The translations under genes were made by a program, and so were the position numbers. Positions 19,639 through 29,923 of a DNA stretch of 64,000 nucleotides are shown one piece after another. This DNA comes from Akkermansiaceae bacterium (lineage in GTDB: Bacteria; Verrucomicrobiota; Verrucomicrobiia; Verrucomicrobiales; Akkermansiaceae). The notes below the pieces were generated by a model. The model did not search any database, was not told where the DNA came from, and was given only the letters and a program-made list of their open reading frames with translations. The DNA lies in the NCBI GenBank assembly GCA_029242935.1, contig JAQWSX010000103.1, forward strand, positions 54,181 to 118,180, given 5' to 3'. Positions within the stretch are counted from its first letter, which is position 1. Every line of letters starts with the position of its first letter.

Positions 19639-21828
19639 ATGAGTCGGTTCCCCCAGATCTTTTGCACGCTATTCGCAATCACTTCGCACAATCTCATTGC
19701 CGCCAAGAAACCGAACATTGTCTTTTTCTTCACTGATGATCAGACAATCTCGACCCTAGGTTGCTATGGAAACCCTGTCGTAAAGACACCACACATCGAC
19801 GGCCTCGCCGCGCGGGGCACCCGTTTTCAACAAGCCTTTGTGAGCCACCCAATTTGTTGGGCCAGCCGGACCTCCATCCTCACCGGGATGACTGCCCGCA
19901 GTTATCGTACTCCCGGAAACGGCGACCGTGTCGGAGACGCAGCGCTTAAGGTTCTCTATTCCGACCTGCTGCGGGAAAACAACTACCGAACCGGCTACTT
20001 CGGAAAATGGCATGTCAAGGCCTCTCGTAAGTTTAATCGAAAGGCACACTTTGACGAAATCGAGGTCATTGGGCGAAACCCATTCTTCAAAACGCTTCCC
20101 GATGGCACGCTTCGCCACGAAACCGACCTCATCGTGGACAAGGGAATCGACTTCTTACAACGGCAACCTAAGGACAAACCTTTTGCCCTCAACATGTGGT
20201 TTAACGCATGTCACGCTGAAGATGGCGACCGCCGTCCCGGCATTGGGCATTTCGCGTGGCCTCAGTCTGCAAACGGGCTTTACAATGACACTTACATTGG
20301 GCCTCCTCGACTGGCTGACCCCGCCATTTTTGATAACCTTCCAGACTTTCTTCAAACCAGCATCACTCGTGAGCGGTTCTTCTGGCGCTGGAACACTCCC
20401 GAGAAATACCAAACTAACATGCGGGCCTACTACCGCATGGTCACTGGAATCGACAATGCTATCGGCCGCTTCCTCAAAGCGCTTGATGATGCCGGTCTCG
20501 CAGACAATACCATTATCGTGTATTCAGCAGATAACGGATATCACATGGCGAATCGAGGGCTCTCTGGAAAGTGGTCTCACTTTGAGGAATCTATCCAAGT
20601 TCCTATGATCATTGCTGACCCACGTGTTTCAAAAGACAAGCAGGGAAAAGTCTCCACTCTTCCCGCTCTTAATATCGACCTCCCTGCCACCTTTGTTGAC
20701 TGGGCCGGCCTAGTATCACCCACGCGTTTTGACGGACGGAGTCTCAAACCAATCGTCGATGGCGAGGAACCCAAAAACTGGCGTTCTGATACCTTCCATG
20801 AACACTTCGCCGTTCGTCACAGAATCCCCGCTTACGAGGGAATTCGTAATTCCACTCACAAATATGTTCGCTACATCGATCATGACACCGAATTCCTACA
20901 CGACCTTAAAAAAGACCCAGATGAATTGGTCAATCGGGCAAGTGATCCCAAATACGCCAAGATCCTTGAGAAACTTCGGAAACGAACCGACCAGCGAATC
21001 AAGGAAATGGGCGGACCTCTCGACCCACCCACTCAAAAATTCACTGCTTCGACTCCCCCCTATCCTGAAGCATCAGCCGCGGTGACTGTTAAGCCTGAAT
21101 TAGATGGCTTTGTGCGCCTTTTTAACGGTAAAAACTTAAACGGATGGACCGGCGACAAAAAATACTGGTCAGTCAAAGATGGCGCTCTCACAGGTGTCAC
21201 CGACGGATCCTTAAGAAAGAACCGCTTCATCACCTGGAACGCCTCAACCATTCGCAACTTCGAATTACAGGTAAAAGTAAAATTCAGCGATCAAGCCAAT
21301 AGCGGCATCCAGTATCGAAGTAAGATGATCCCCGAAATTGGTCTGGATGTCGCTGGTGGCTACCAATGCGATATCATGGCCCGCGAGAATATGAATGGCA
21401 TGGCCTACGAAGAGCGGGGCCGCCGAATTCTTTCTTACACCGGCCAAAAAGTTGTTATTGATCAAAAGGGTCAATCTTGGGTCATCGGCGAAATGCCCGT
21501 GAAGAAATTCTCCCCTGATGTTTGGCATGACTACCGCGTTCGTGTTCGCGGAAACCATCACCAGCACTGGGTCAATGAAAGCATGACCGCAGACTTCATT
21601 GACCTCGATGAAGATGGGCGTGTGCTCGGTGGGATCTTCGGCTTTCAGGTTCATGTCGGGCCCGCAATGCAGATTCAATTCAAGGATATCCGCATCAAGC
21701 ACCTCCCTGACAACCTGCCTCTCCGCACTTTCGCAGACACAAAGATTCCACCTTCCGCTTATAGAGTGCGTCCTCAAGGAACTCCTAAAAAAGGATGGAG
21801 AGCTCCCCTTTATCGAAATCAAAAATAA
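19639..21828 (+). CDS. secreted sulfatase fused to C-terminal DUF1080 (3-keto-disaccharide hydrolase-like) domain
   Basis: Signal peptide; KPNIVFFFTDDQTISTLGCYG; FGly-type motif CWASR; GYFGKWH; C-terminal FVRLFNGKNLNGWTGDKKYWSVKDGALTG...NSGIQYRSK...WHDYRVRVRG. Confidence 0.92.
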   Translation: MSRFPQIFCTLFAITSHNLIAAKKPNIVFFFTDDQTISTLGCYGNPVVKTPHIDGLAARGTRFQQAFVSHPICWASRTSILTGMTARSYRTPGNGDRVGDAALKVLYSDLLRENNYRTGYFGKWHVKASRKFNRKAHFDEIEVIGRNPFFKTLPDGTLRHETDLIVDKGIDFLQRQPKDKPFALNMWFNACHAEDGDRRPGIGHFAWPQSANGLYNDTYIGPPRLADPAIFDNLPDFLQTSITRERFFWRWNTPEKYQTNMRAYYRMVTGIDNAIGRFLKALDDAGLADNTIIVYSADNGYHMANRGLSGKWSHFEESIQVPMIIADPRVSKDKQGKVSTLPALNIDLPATFVDWAGLVSPTRFDGRSLKPIVDGEEPKNWRSDTFHEHFAVRHRIPAYEGIRNSTHKYVRYIDHDTEFLHDLKKDPDELVNRASDPKYAKILEKLRKRTDQRIKEMGGPLDPPTQKFTASTPPYPEASAAVTVKPELDGFVRLFNGKNLNGWTGDKKYWSVKDGALTGVTDGSLRKNRFITWNASTIRNFELQVKVKFSDQANSGIQYRSKMIPEIGLDVAGGYQCDIMARENMNGMAYEERGRRILSYTGQKVVIDQKGQSWVIGEMPVKKFSPDVWHDYRVRVRGNHHQHWVNESMTADFIDLDEDGRVLGGIFGFQVHVGPAMQIQFKDIRIKHLPDNLPLRTFADTKIPPSAYRVRPQGTPKKGWRAPLYRNQK

Positions 21829-21947
21829 TCAGGCGAGCCATGACCACCTTCAAATTCTATTGGGTAGCTGAGTAAGGGCTATCTTTCCCCTGCTCGACCT
21901 TGAGACGTCTCGTTAGCAATCCCTCAGAACTTCAAAGACCATTTACA

Positions 21948-23243
21948 ATGAAACTTCGTCTATTTCTTATCGCGATTCCTTTGATTATAGCGCAAATCGG
22001 CGCCCAAGAAACGAAAGGTCCTTATGAGGTTTTTCCCCCTGCCACCCCTCCTTATTTTAGAATCCGATACGAGGCTGGAGTCAAACCTCAGCAACTTAAA
22101 TTCGCTGTCAAATACACGATTTGGATCCCACCCAATGTCAAGACGCTGCGCGGCATCGTTGTGCACCAACACGGATGCGGGATTGGCTCCTGTAAATCAG
22201 GCCTCACCGGAGCCTATGATCTTCATTGGCAGGCTCTTGCGAGAAAGCATGATTGCGCCCTTATGGCTCCTTCCTATGAACAGCCAAAAGACACGGATTG
22301 CCAATTATGGTGCGATCCACGAAATGGTTCGGGATCAAGATTCCAGCAAGCTCTAGTCGACCTCGGAAAAAAATCCGATCACCTTGAGCTCTCGAGGATT
22401 CCGTGGGCTCTTTGGGGACACAGTGGCGGCGGACACTGGGCGGGAGGAATGCTGATGCTTCACCCAGAAAAAGTCGCAGCAGTCTGGCTTCGCTCTGGCG
22501 TCCCCTACCTAAAAGAAAGTTTAGATCGACCCTCTATCAAACCTCACAAAATACCCGAAGCAGCACTCACTGTTCCTATTATGTGCAACCTTGGAACAAA
22601 AGAGGGTGTCACCGTCAAGACAGGGCGTTTTTCTCGAGTCTGGCCAGCCAACGAGGTCTTTTTCGACACCCTTAGTAAGAAGAATGGCCAAATTGCTTAT
22701 GCCGTTGATCCGCTCACTTCCCACGAATGCGGAAACCAACGATATCTTGCCATCCCTTGGTTCGATTCCTGTCTTGACCTTCGACTCCCAAGAGCTCCCA
22801 ACACGCAACTGGTCAAAATCACCTCTAAGAATTCGGGAAGCTTTCGACATCAGATCGACGGTCGGAATATTTGGCTTCCCAGTCCGAGAATTAAAAAGAT
22901 GTGGCTCGCCTACATCAAGAATACAGCCATCCCGGATCAAACTCCACCGCCTCTACCCACTGATTTAAGAGTCAATGGTACCACCTTAACCTGGACCGCT
23001 ACGGCTGACCTCGAAAGCGGCCTCGCCCACTTCATCATTTTTCGGGATGACAAACCCATCGCCACCATTCCTGATGAGCCACTAACCCGTTTTGGGAGGC
23101 CACTCTTTCAGGGGCTTCAATACAGTGACACTCCGCAGCAACCGCTCTCTAAAATGATTTTTATAGACCCGCAGCCCACACCCGGAACGCAGCATAAATA
23201 TCATGTTATCGCTGTGAATACAGTTGGGCTGAAATCACAATAA
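21948..23243 (+). CDS. secreted alpha/beta hydrolase with C-terminal fibronectin-III-like region
   Basis: Signal peptide [20 protein letters not shown] from ATG 21948; nucleophile elbow WGHSGGG; C-terminal FNIII-like segment ([18 protein letters not shown]...[14 protein letters not shown]). Confidence 0.75.
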   Translation: MKLRLFLIAIPLIIAQIGAQETKGPYEVFPPATPPYFRIRYEAGVKPQQLKFAVKYTIWIPPNVKTLRGIVVHQHGCGIGSCKSGLTGAYDLHWQALARKHDCALMAPSYEQPKDTDCQLWCDPRNGSGSRFQQALVDLGKKSDHLELSRIPWALWGHSGGGHWAGGMLMLHPEKVAAVWLRSGVPYLKESLDRPSIKPHKIPEAALTVPIMCNLGTKEGVTVKTGRFSRVWPANEVFFDTLSKKNGQIAYAVDPLTSHECGNQRYLAIPWFDSCLDLRLPRAPNTQLVKITSKNSGSFRHQIDGRNIWLPSPRIKKMWLAYIKNTAIPDQTPPPLPTDLRVNGTTLTWTATADLESGLAHFIIFRDDKPIATIPDEPLTRFGRPLFQGLQYSDTPQQPLSKMIFIDPQPTPGTQHKYHVIAVNTVGLKSQ

Positions 23244-23381
23244 GAGCAACATCCGTGGTTTCTTAAAAGCTCTCTTGTTTTGCAGGCAGAATCACAACTT
23301 AAAAAGTAACGATTGGATAAAAGGATTCTTCAATTCACGCCGTAAATAGCAGATGGTGAGGCCTTCATTCTAACTTTAATC

Positions 23382-24911
23382 ATGCGAAATTCTTCCTCAA
23401 AGCTGCTCTACTGGGCAATCACCTGCGCTCTAGCCGGATTTATTTTCGGCTTCGATCTTATCGTAATCTCGGGAGCAGAACAAAAGATCCAATCCCTCTG
23501 GGGGCTCAGCGGACTTGAACATGGGTTTGCCATGAGTGCTGCACTTTGGGGTACAGTTGTGGGCTCAATTTTTGGAGGCGGACCTACCGACAAGTTTGGT
23601 CGTAAGAAAGTCCTCCTATGGATCGGCATCCTCTATTTTGTCTCGGCGATCGGATCTGCTTTCGCCCCCAATGTTAGCATCTTTGCAATCTCACGTCTCA
23701 TAGGAGGTATCGGAATTGGCGTTTCAACCGTCGCGGCGCCCCTCTTCATTTCCGAAATATCACCAGCGGAACGTCGTGGGCGCCTTACCGGCATGTTTCA
23801 ATTCAACATTGTTTTCGGGCTTCTCATCGCCACGGTTTCAAATGCGATCATCCTTCAGATGATGGGGCCAGACAGTGACACAGCTTGGCGTTGGATGCTT
23901 GGAATCGAAGCGATCCCGGCTCTGGTCTATTCCTTCATGTCTTTTACCCTTCCTGAGAGCCCCCGCTGGCTCATCAACAATAGTCAGCGAGAGGAAGGAA
24001 AAAGAATTTTAGGTCAAATTAATCCGACCTTTTCAGAAGCAAAACTAGAAGAAACAGTAGGAGAGATCGAGCAGGCTGGCGACCTTGAATCAGGTATGTC
24101 TCGCGTTCTCTGGAAGCCTCTAAAACTTGCACTTGTTCTCGCCTTTCTCATCGCTTTCTTTAATCAACTGTCCGGAATCAATGCCATCCTCGGCTATGCC
24201 CCGCGCATTTTGGGTATGACCGGTTTCGATCCAGGCGAATCTCTTTTTAATGCCAGCCTCATCACTTTGGTGAATCTGATCTTCACCCTAGTTGGCCTTC
24301 GACTTATCGACAAACTTGGCCGACGCTCTCTTCTCTACATTGGCTCTTTTGGATATATCGTTTCACTCGCCGTATGCGCGTGGGCATTTCATAGTTACCG
24401 TGCTCCCTTTGCTGATGCCGCTGATGCCATTTCTCTCAATAATTCAGCGCCGGCTATCGCCTCCAATATTTCCCGACTTCCCGAAAAATACACCTCTCAA
24501 GTTACCTCCGAAAACCTTTCCGAATCCTGGGTTAAAGAAGTCGCTAGCGACTCCCTCAAATCCGCCAAAGAAAAAGCTGGAATTGGCAGTAACCTCGTTC
24601 TGATTTGCATCCTTGCCTTCATTGCCGCACACGCTGTCGGGCAAGGCGCAGTCATTTGGGTCTTCATCTCAGAGATCTTTCCAACCGTGGCTCGGGGCTT
24701 TGGGCAGTCACTTGGTTGCGCCACTCATTGGGTCTTCGCTGCCATTTTGACCTTTATTTTCCCTCTTGCAATGGAAGCCTTTACGGCGACCCAAATCTTC
24801 GGCTTCTTTGCTTCCATGATGATTCTCCAACTCGTTTGGATCCGCTTAATGGTTCCCGAAACTAAAGGGGTTTCGCTTGAAGATATGCAGGCTAATCTCA
24901 GCAAAAAATAA
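23382..24911 (+). CDS. MFS sugar porter family transporter
   Basis: GFDLIVISGAEQ; GGGPTDKFGRKK; PESPRWLI; FFNQLSGINAILGYAPRI; DKLGRRSLL; PETKGVSLEDMQ. Confidence 0.93.
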   Translation: MRNSSSKLLYWAITCALAGFIFGFDLIVISGAEQKIQSLWGLSGLEHGFAMSAALWGTVVGSIFGGGPTDKFGRKKVLLWIGILYFVSAIGSAFAPNVSIFAISRLIGGIGIGVSTVAAPLFISEISPAERRGRLTGMFQFNIVFGLLIATVSNAIILQMMGPDSDTAWRWMLGIEAIPALVYSFMSFTLPESPRWLINNSQREEGKRILGQINPTFSEAKLEETVGEIEQAGDLESGMSRVLWKPLKLALVLAFLIAFFNQLSGINAILGYAPRILGMTGFDPGESLFNASLITLVNLIFTLVGLRLIDKLGRRSLLYIGSFGYIVSLAVCAWAFHSYRAPFADAADAISLNNSAPAIASNISRLPEKYTSQVTSENLSESWVKEVASDSLKSAKEKAGIGSNLVLICILAFIAAHAVGQGAVIWVFISEIFPTVARGFGQSLGCATHWVFAAILTFIFPLAMEAFTATQIFGFFASMMILQLVWIRLMVPETKGVSLEDMQANLSKK

Positions 24912-25004
24912 TCAACACCATCCCCCTCACCTTTGTCCATACAGTGTAGGCCAGAAGTTCCAAATTTTGTGCCGCAATCAGTACTTTATTAGGGCTCACA
25001 TGAA

Positions 25005-27944
25005 ATGAAACTCCTTCTCATTCTTCTCCTATCCGTTTCAGTTTCCTTTCGAGAAGCGCACTCTAAAGATAGGCCTAATGTCATTGTCGTCTTCATCGAT
25101 GACATGGGATACTCAGACTTTTCATGTTTCGGAGGTAAGGTCAAAACCCAACACGTCGACCGCCTCGCTTCCGAGGGCATTAAGTTCACCAATTTTTACG
25201 TGAATTCCCCCATTTGTTCTCCATCCCGTGTTGCCCTGACTACCGGACAATACCCACACCGTTGGCGAATCACTTCCTACCTTAATAATCGGCGCGATAA
25301 CAAAAGACGCGGGATGGCCCAATGGCTCGATCCGGAAGCCCCCACCCTTGCTCGACAGCTCAAGAAAGCGGGTTACGCCACTGGCCATTTCGGTAAATGG
25401 CATATGGGAGGGCAACGCGATGTCGTTGAAGCTCCCGAAATTTCAAGTTACGGTTTTGATAAAAGTTTAACTAACTTCGAAGGGATCGGCCCAAAACTTC
25501 TTCCTCTTACCCTCAAGCCCAACCCCGACGGAGGAGAGCCCATCCAAGGTCGTATTTGGGCCGATGCCGAGCGACTCGGCAAAGGCTTTAAGTGGATGCA
25601 GCGATTCGAAATCACCACCGGCTTCATCAACGAGGCCCTCAATTTTATCGATCAATCACAGAAAAAGGAAAAACCTTTCTTTATCAACCTCTGGCCAGAC
25701 GACGTCCATGGTCCCTGGTGGCCGCCACTCGAAAAGTGGGGTGGCAGTCGTCGGGCCCTTTATCATGGTGTTCTCGATTCCATGGACGAACAGCTCGCGC
25801 GCCTTTTTGATCGGGTTCGTAACGATCCGAAGCTACGCGACAACACCATCATCACCGTATGCTCAGACAATGGACACGAGCCAGGCGCTGGAACATCAAG
25901 ACCGTTCCGCGGGGCCAAAACTTGGATGTATGAGGGAGGAATTCGATCACCTCTCATTGTTTGGGCGCCCGGACTCATGCCCGCTGAAGGAAAAGGGACT
26001 ACCAATGAGTCCTCTGTCTTTTCGGCAATCGACCTCAACCGATCACTCTATTCACTCACCGGGACCAAGCCCTCCCGAAAACTTGATGGCGAAGATCTCG
26101 CCCAAGCTCTCATCGGAAAATCATACGAATCCCGTAAAGCCCCGCTCTTTTGGCGGCGCCCTCCGGACCGCCCCGGTTTCGGCCACGGATTCGATGAAGA
26201 CAATCCAGACCTCGCCGTTCGCCATGGTGATTGGAAATACCTTATCAATATCGATGGATCTGATCCCCAACTCTACAATCTCCCCCAGGATCCGGGTGAG
26301 TCACAAAACCTCGCCAAAGAGAATCCCAAAATCGTTAATGAACTCCACAAGGCACTCCTGAAGTGGAATTCTGGCATGCCCGTTGATGGGTCCGACCCAA
26401 CCTATAGCAAGACAGGCGCCCTTCCAAAAACCCACTTCGTGAATCCAATCGGAGTCAGTCAAGATCCGTGGGTTGTGCGTGATGAAAAAAACAAACGCTA
26501 CTTGTGGTGCTCATCGGAAGGCGATCGTGCAATCACTATTCACACCTCACAAAACCTCACCTCTTTCGGCCAACGGCACCTCGTTTGGAGTTCACCCGAC
26601 TCAGGCCCATATTCAAGACAAGTTTGGGCTCCAGAGCTTCACCTTCTTGACGGAAAATGGCATATCTATTTCGCTGCGTCCGACGGGAAGAACGAGAATC
26701 ACCGCGCATACGTCCTCCAGTCTAGAACCGATGACCCCTTGGGGGAATATCAACTCCACGGTCCTTTCCAGACCGGTGAGACCGCTAATCAAAATCTTTG
26801 GGCGATTGATATGACTCCTCTTAAGCTGAAGGATAAACTCTACGCGATCTGGTCCGGTTGGGACGGCCCCGACACTGATCACCAGTATCTCTACATTGCA
26901 GAAATGGAGAGCCCACTCAAACTCTCGACCAAACGTGTCCGAATCTGTGATAACTTAGACTATAATTGGGAGCTTACCGAACCAAAGCCACGAGGGCGCG
27001 GTCTAAACGAAGGACCTCAAGTCCTTCAAAATCGTGATCGAACCTTCGTCACATACTCTTGCGGTGCTTCCTGGCTCCCAAGCTATAAAGTCGGAATCCT
27101 TGAACTCACGGGAGATGATCCCCTTAATCCTTTGGGGTGGAAAAAGAACAAGGGTTCGGTATTTCAATCTACTAAAGAGACCTTTGGAGTTGGTCATTCC
27201 TGCTTCGTGAGATCACCTAACGGTTCCGAGTGGTGGCAGGTCTTCCACGCCAAGGAGAGCCGGGCTCCCGGTTGGCAGCGGAGTATCCACATTCAACCCT
27301 TCAAATGGTCGCGCGATGGACGTCCACTTTTTGGCCGACCCTTTCCCCGAAACGAACCATTTCCTCGACCAGGCGGAGAGCATACCAGCATGTTGACTTT
27401 ACCCTACTCCTCGGATCTGGCCACCGATCACTCCTACTTCGGGCATGCCCAATTTTACCAACCAATTTCGCAAGGCCTCAAACTTGGCACCCCCCCAAAA
27501 AAACCTGTCAACACCTTCCGTTCTGGTGAAAAGATTATCCTAAACAAAAAGACACCCGATGATTTCACCGCATCTGTCACGCTCGACTTTCATGGACTCA
27601 ACGAGGGCCGGGGTTCTGGAATTCTATTTCGAATCACCGCACCCTCCGTAGGGCTTGATGCCGCCCGGGGATATTTTCTCGGCATCAAACCAAGCCAAAA
27701 CACGGTCCTGATCGGCAAGATGAACGGGAGCAGTTGGCAAGAATTGAAACGTAAATCTATTCCCATTGACACCTCAAAGAAACATCGACTTTCGGTCACA
27801 GGGGTCGGATCGGAATTCACCGTTTCTATCAACGGCAGAGCGCTATTCACCCATCGCGACCCGACTTACAAAACTGGAACAATTGGGCTCCGCGTGACGG
27901 ATATCCCTACCACCTTTTCTGAGCTAAAAATTACTCATCCCTAG
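25005..27944 (+). CDS. secreted multimodular enzyme: sulfatase, GH43-like beta-propeller and C-terminal LamG/DUF1080-like domain
   Basis: Signal peptide; sulfatase RPNVIVVFIDDMGYSDFSCFGG, SPICSPSRVALTTGQYPHR, GHFGKWHMGG. GH43-like DPWVVRD, VWAPELHLLDGKWHIYFAA, WAIDMTPLKLKDKLYAIWSGW, NEGPQVL, GVGHSCFVRSPNG. C-terminal GSGILFRITAPSVGLDAARGYFLGI...SVSINGRALFTH-type segment. Confidence 0.9.
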   Translation: MKLLLILLLSVSVSFREAHSKDRPNVIVVFIDDMGYSDFSCFGGKVKTQHVDRLASEGIKFTNFYVNSPICSPSRVALTTGQYPHRWRITSYLNNRRDNKRRGMAQWLDPEAPTLARQLKKAGYATGHFGKWHMGGQRDVVEAPEISSYGFDKSLTNFEGIGPKLLPLTLKPNPDGGEPIQGRIWADAERLGKGFKWMQRFEITTGFINEALNFIDQSQKKEKPFFINLWPDDVHGPWWPPLEKWGGSRRALYHGVLDSMDEQLARLFDRVRNDPKLRDNTIITVCSDNGHEPGAGTSRPFRGAKTWMYEGGIRSPLIVWAPGLMPAEGKGTTNESSVFSAIDLNRSLYSLTGTKPSRKLDGEDLAQALIGKSYESRKAPLFWRRPPDRPGFGHGFDEDNPDLAVRHGDWKYLINIDGSDPQLYNLPQDPGESQNLAKENPKIVNELHKALLKWNSGMPVDGSDPTYSKTGALPKTHFVNPIGVSQDPWVVRDEKNKRYLWCSSEGDRAITIHTSQNLTSFGQRHLVWSSPDSGPYSRQVWAPELHLLDGKWHIYFAASDGKNENHRAYVLQSRTDDPLGEYQLHGPFQTGETANQNLWAIDMTPLKLKDKLYAIWSGWDGPDTDHQYLYIAEMESPLKLSTKRVRICDNLDYNWELTEPKPRGRGLNEGPQVLQNRDRTFVTYSCGASWLPSYKVGILELTGDDPLNPLGWKKNKGSVFQSTKETFGVGHSCFVRSPNGSEWWQVFHAKESRAPGWQRSIHIQPFKWSRDGRPLFGRPFPRNEPFPRPGGEHTSMLTLPYSSDLATDHSYFGHAQFYQPISQGLKLGTPPKKPVNTFRSGEKIILNKKTPDDFTASVTLDFHGLNEGRGSGILFRITAPSVGLDAARGYFLGIKPSQNTVLIGKMNGSSWQELKRKSIPIDTSKKHRLSVTGVGSEFTVSINGRALFTHRDPTYKTGTIGLRVTDIPTTFSELKITHP

Positions 27945-29707
27945 TTAGTCCTAATCGGTGAACGGAACAGAGGAACCAAAGTACAAATGCCGGCAACAAG
28001 AAGCGGAGTTCCCGGCAAATAATCCCCATAGATCGTCAGCCCTGTTCCGATAAGAACAGCAAGAATCCCGGCACTTCCAAAGAAAACTTTTAAGAGGTCA
28101 CTCCCCATCGATGGTTCATTTGCGTCACGTTCTTTCGTTCTAAAACGATCCCACCCACTCCCTGGAGGAGACGTTTGATTTGCAAATCGAGTTAAGGTTT
28201 CCGACTCTTCCGGCTTGGTCAAAAAGGTAACCACCAGCCAAACAAAAGTCGTCAGGACAACTGGCCCGACATAGTTCCAAGGGCCCATCGTAACCGCCCA
28301 GCCAAAAGGGTCAGCGAAGGGCAAGGTCGATTTACTCGTATAGAGATAGCTCGAAACAATCGCTGTCAAGGAGGCCGAAATTTCACTCCACGCATTGACC
28401 CGCCACCACAACCAGCGAAGCAAATACACCAAGCCAGTTCCGGCCCCGACCATCAACAAGACATTAAACATCTGCGCGGCATTCGTAAAAGCAAGAGCTA
28501 CTAGGGATCCCAATGCCAGAACCAAAACACTGCTCACCCGACCAACCAGGATCTGTTCACCTTCACCAGCGTTTTTATTACAGAATCTCTTCCAAAAATC
28601 CTTGGTAAGGTAGGACGACGCCAGATTCACCTGAGTCGAAAGAGTAGAAATGTAGGCAGCGATTAACGAAGCTAGCACAACTCCTTTCAATCCCGCCGGG
28701 AGTTGGGCGATCATGGCTGGATAAGCGACATCGTGCCCAAGCTTTCCATCGTCTAAATTTGGAAAGGCTTGATCGATCGATTCCAAGTCTGGGAAAATCA
28801 CTAAAGAAGCAAGAGCAACCAAAATCCATGGCCATGGCCTTAAGGCATAGTGGGCAACATTGAAAAATAGATTGGCCTTTGTAGCATGCTTTTCGTCCTT
28901 CGCCGCTAAAGTCCGCTGTGCAATATATCCACCGCCCCCCGGTTCGGCCCCCGGATAATAACTAGTCCACCACATTAGGGCAATTGGTATGATGAAAAAC
29001 TCGACCCAGTTCGAATCCTTGGACGGAATGATACTCATCTTGGCTTGCACTGCTTCATGAGCAAAAAGACCATCGAGGCCACCGATCGAATCCATGTTTA
29101 AAATGTAAATCGTCGCAGCTACTGACCCTACCATCGCTAAGGCGAATTGGAAAAAATCTACCAGCAAAACAGAGCGCAATCCACCCGCGACGCTGTAAAG
29201 CATGGTCACTCCGGCACCTAGCAGAATGGTCTGCCAGGCATCCAACCCCATCAAAACTCCCAAAATCTTAATCGCCGCCAAGGAGACCACCGCAATGATA
29301 AATACGTTAAAAAACAACCCGAGATACAAGGCCCGGTAGGCTCGCAAAATCTGACCTCCGAGCCCGGAGTATCTTAACTCGTAAAATTCTACATCGGTCA
29401 TCACTCCGGACCTACGCCAACGTCTGGCAAAGACATAGGTGGTCAGCATTCCAGAAAAAACAAGAGACCACCAAAGCCAGTTCTTTGAAACTCCCTCAGT
29501 TCTCACCCAGTCAGTAATCAGGGTTGGAGTATCGGCCGCGAAGGTCGTGGCAACCATCGACACTCCAAGCAACCACCATGGCATGGAACGGCCAGCCAGA
29601 AAGAAACTCTCGGTATTACCGGTATTTTTTTTGGCGGCCCACCAGCCAATTCCCAAACTAATTGCCAGCGACACTACGATCACGACCCAGTCTAATCCTT
29701 CAATCAT
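27941..29707 (-). CDS. sodium:solute symporter (SSS family)
   Basis: From ATG at 29707: MIEGLDWVVIVVSLAISLGIGWWAAKKNTGNTESFFLAGRSMPWWLLGVSMVATTFAADTPTLITDWVR. The upstream part of the listed ORF lacks membrane character. Confidence 0.9.
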   Translation of the reverse strand: MIEGLDWVVIVVSLAISLGIGWWAAKKNTGNTESFFLAGRSMPWWLLGVSMVATTFAADTPTLITDWVRTEGVSKNWLWWSLVFSGMLTTYVFARRWRRSGVMTDVEFYELRYSGLGGQILRAYRALYLGLFFNVFIIAVVSLAAIKILGVLMGLDAWQTILLGAGVTMLYSVAGGLRSVLLVDFFQFALAMVGSVAATIYILNMDSIGGLDGLFAHEAVQAKMSIIPSKDSNWVEFFIIPIALMWWTSYYPGAEPGGGGYIAQRTLAAKDEKHATKANLFFNVAHYALRPWPWILVALASLVIFPDLESIDQAFPNLDDGKLGHDVAYPAMIAQLPAGLKGVVLASLIAAYISTLSTQVNLASSYLTKDFWKRFCNKNAGEGEQILVGRVSSVLVLALGSLVALAFTNAAQMFNVLLMVGAGTGLVYLLRWLWWRVNAWSEISASLTAIVSSYLYTSKSTLPFADPFGWAVTMGPWNYVGPVVLTTFVWLVVTFLTKPEESETLTRFANQTSPPGSGWDRFRTKERDANEPSMGSDLLKVFFGSAGILAVLIGTGLTIYGDYLPGTPLLVAGICTLVPLFRSPIRTN

Positions 29708-29923
29708 AGGTCTCCTTATCAGCTTATTTGCCAAAGGTCGAAATCTACTTTGCAACGAACACTGGACCGCTAGGGCATTTAGAAGGGGGAGGAAATTCAA
29801 TAAAACCATCAATGATTGCCGGGGCAAGAAAACGGTAAAAGTAAGCTTCTCAAAGGGAATTGGAGATCGCAGTATAGTAATCCATTAATCGAAAATCCTC
29901 ATACACGAACGCCGCTACTTATT

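Noticed and set aside
19928-20608. 226-aa + strand ORF inside the first sulfatase gene
   Set aside because: Alternate frame of a clear sulfatase domain; no family signature.
23244-23290. Weak AGAGC...GCTCT hairpin after the hydrolase gene as terminator
   Set aside because: Only a 5-bp stem with a long loop and interrupted T-tract; not strong enough to call.
25564-26361. 265-aa + strand ORF inside the sulfatase-GH43 gene
   Set aside because: Alternate frame, Ser/Pro/Thr-rich shadow translation.
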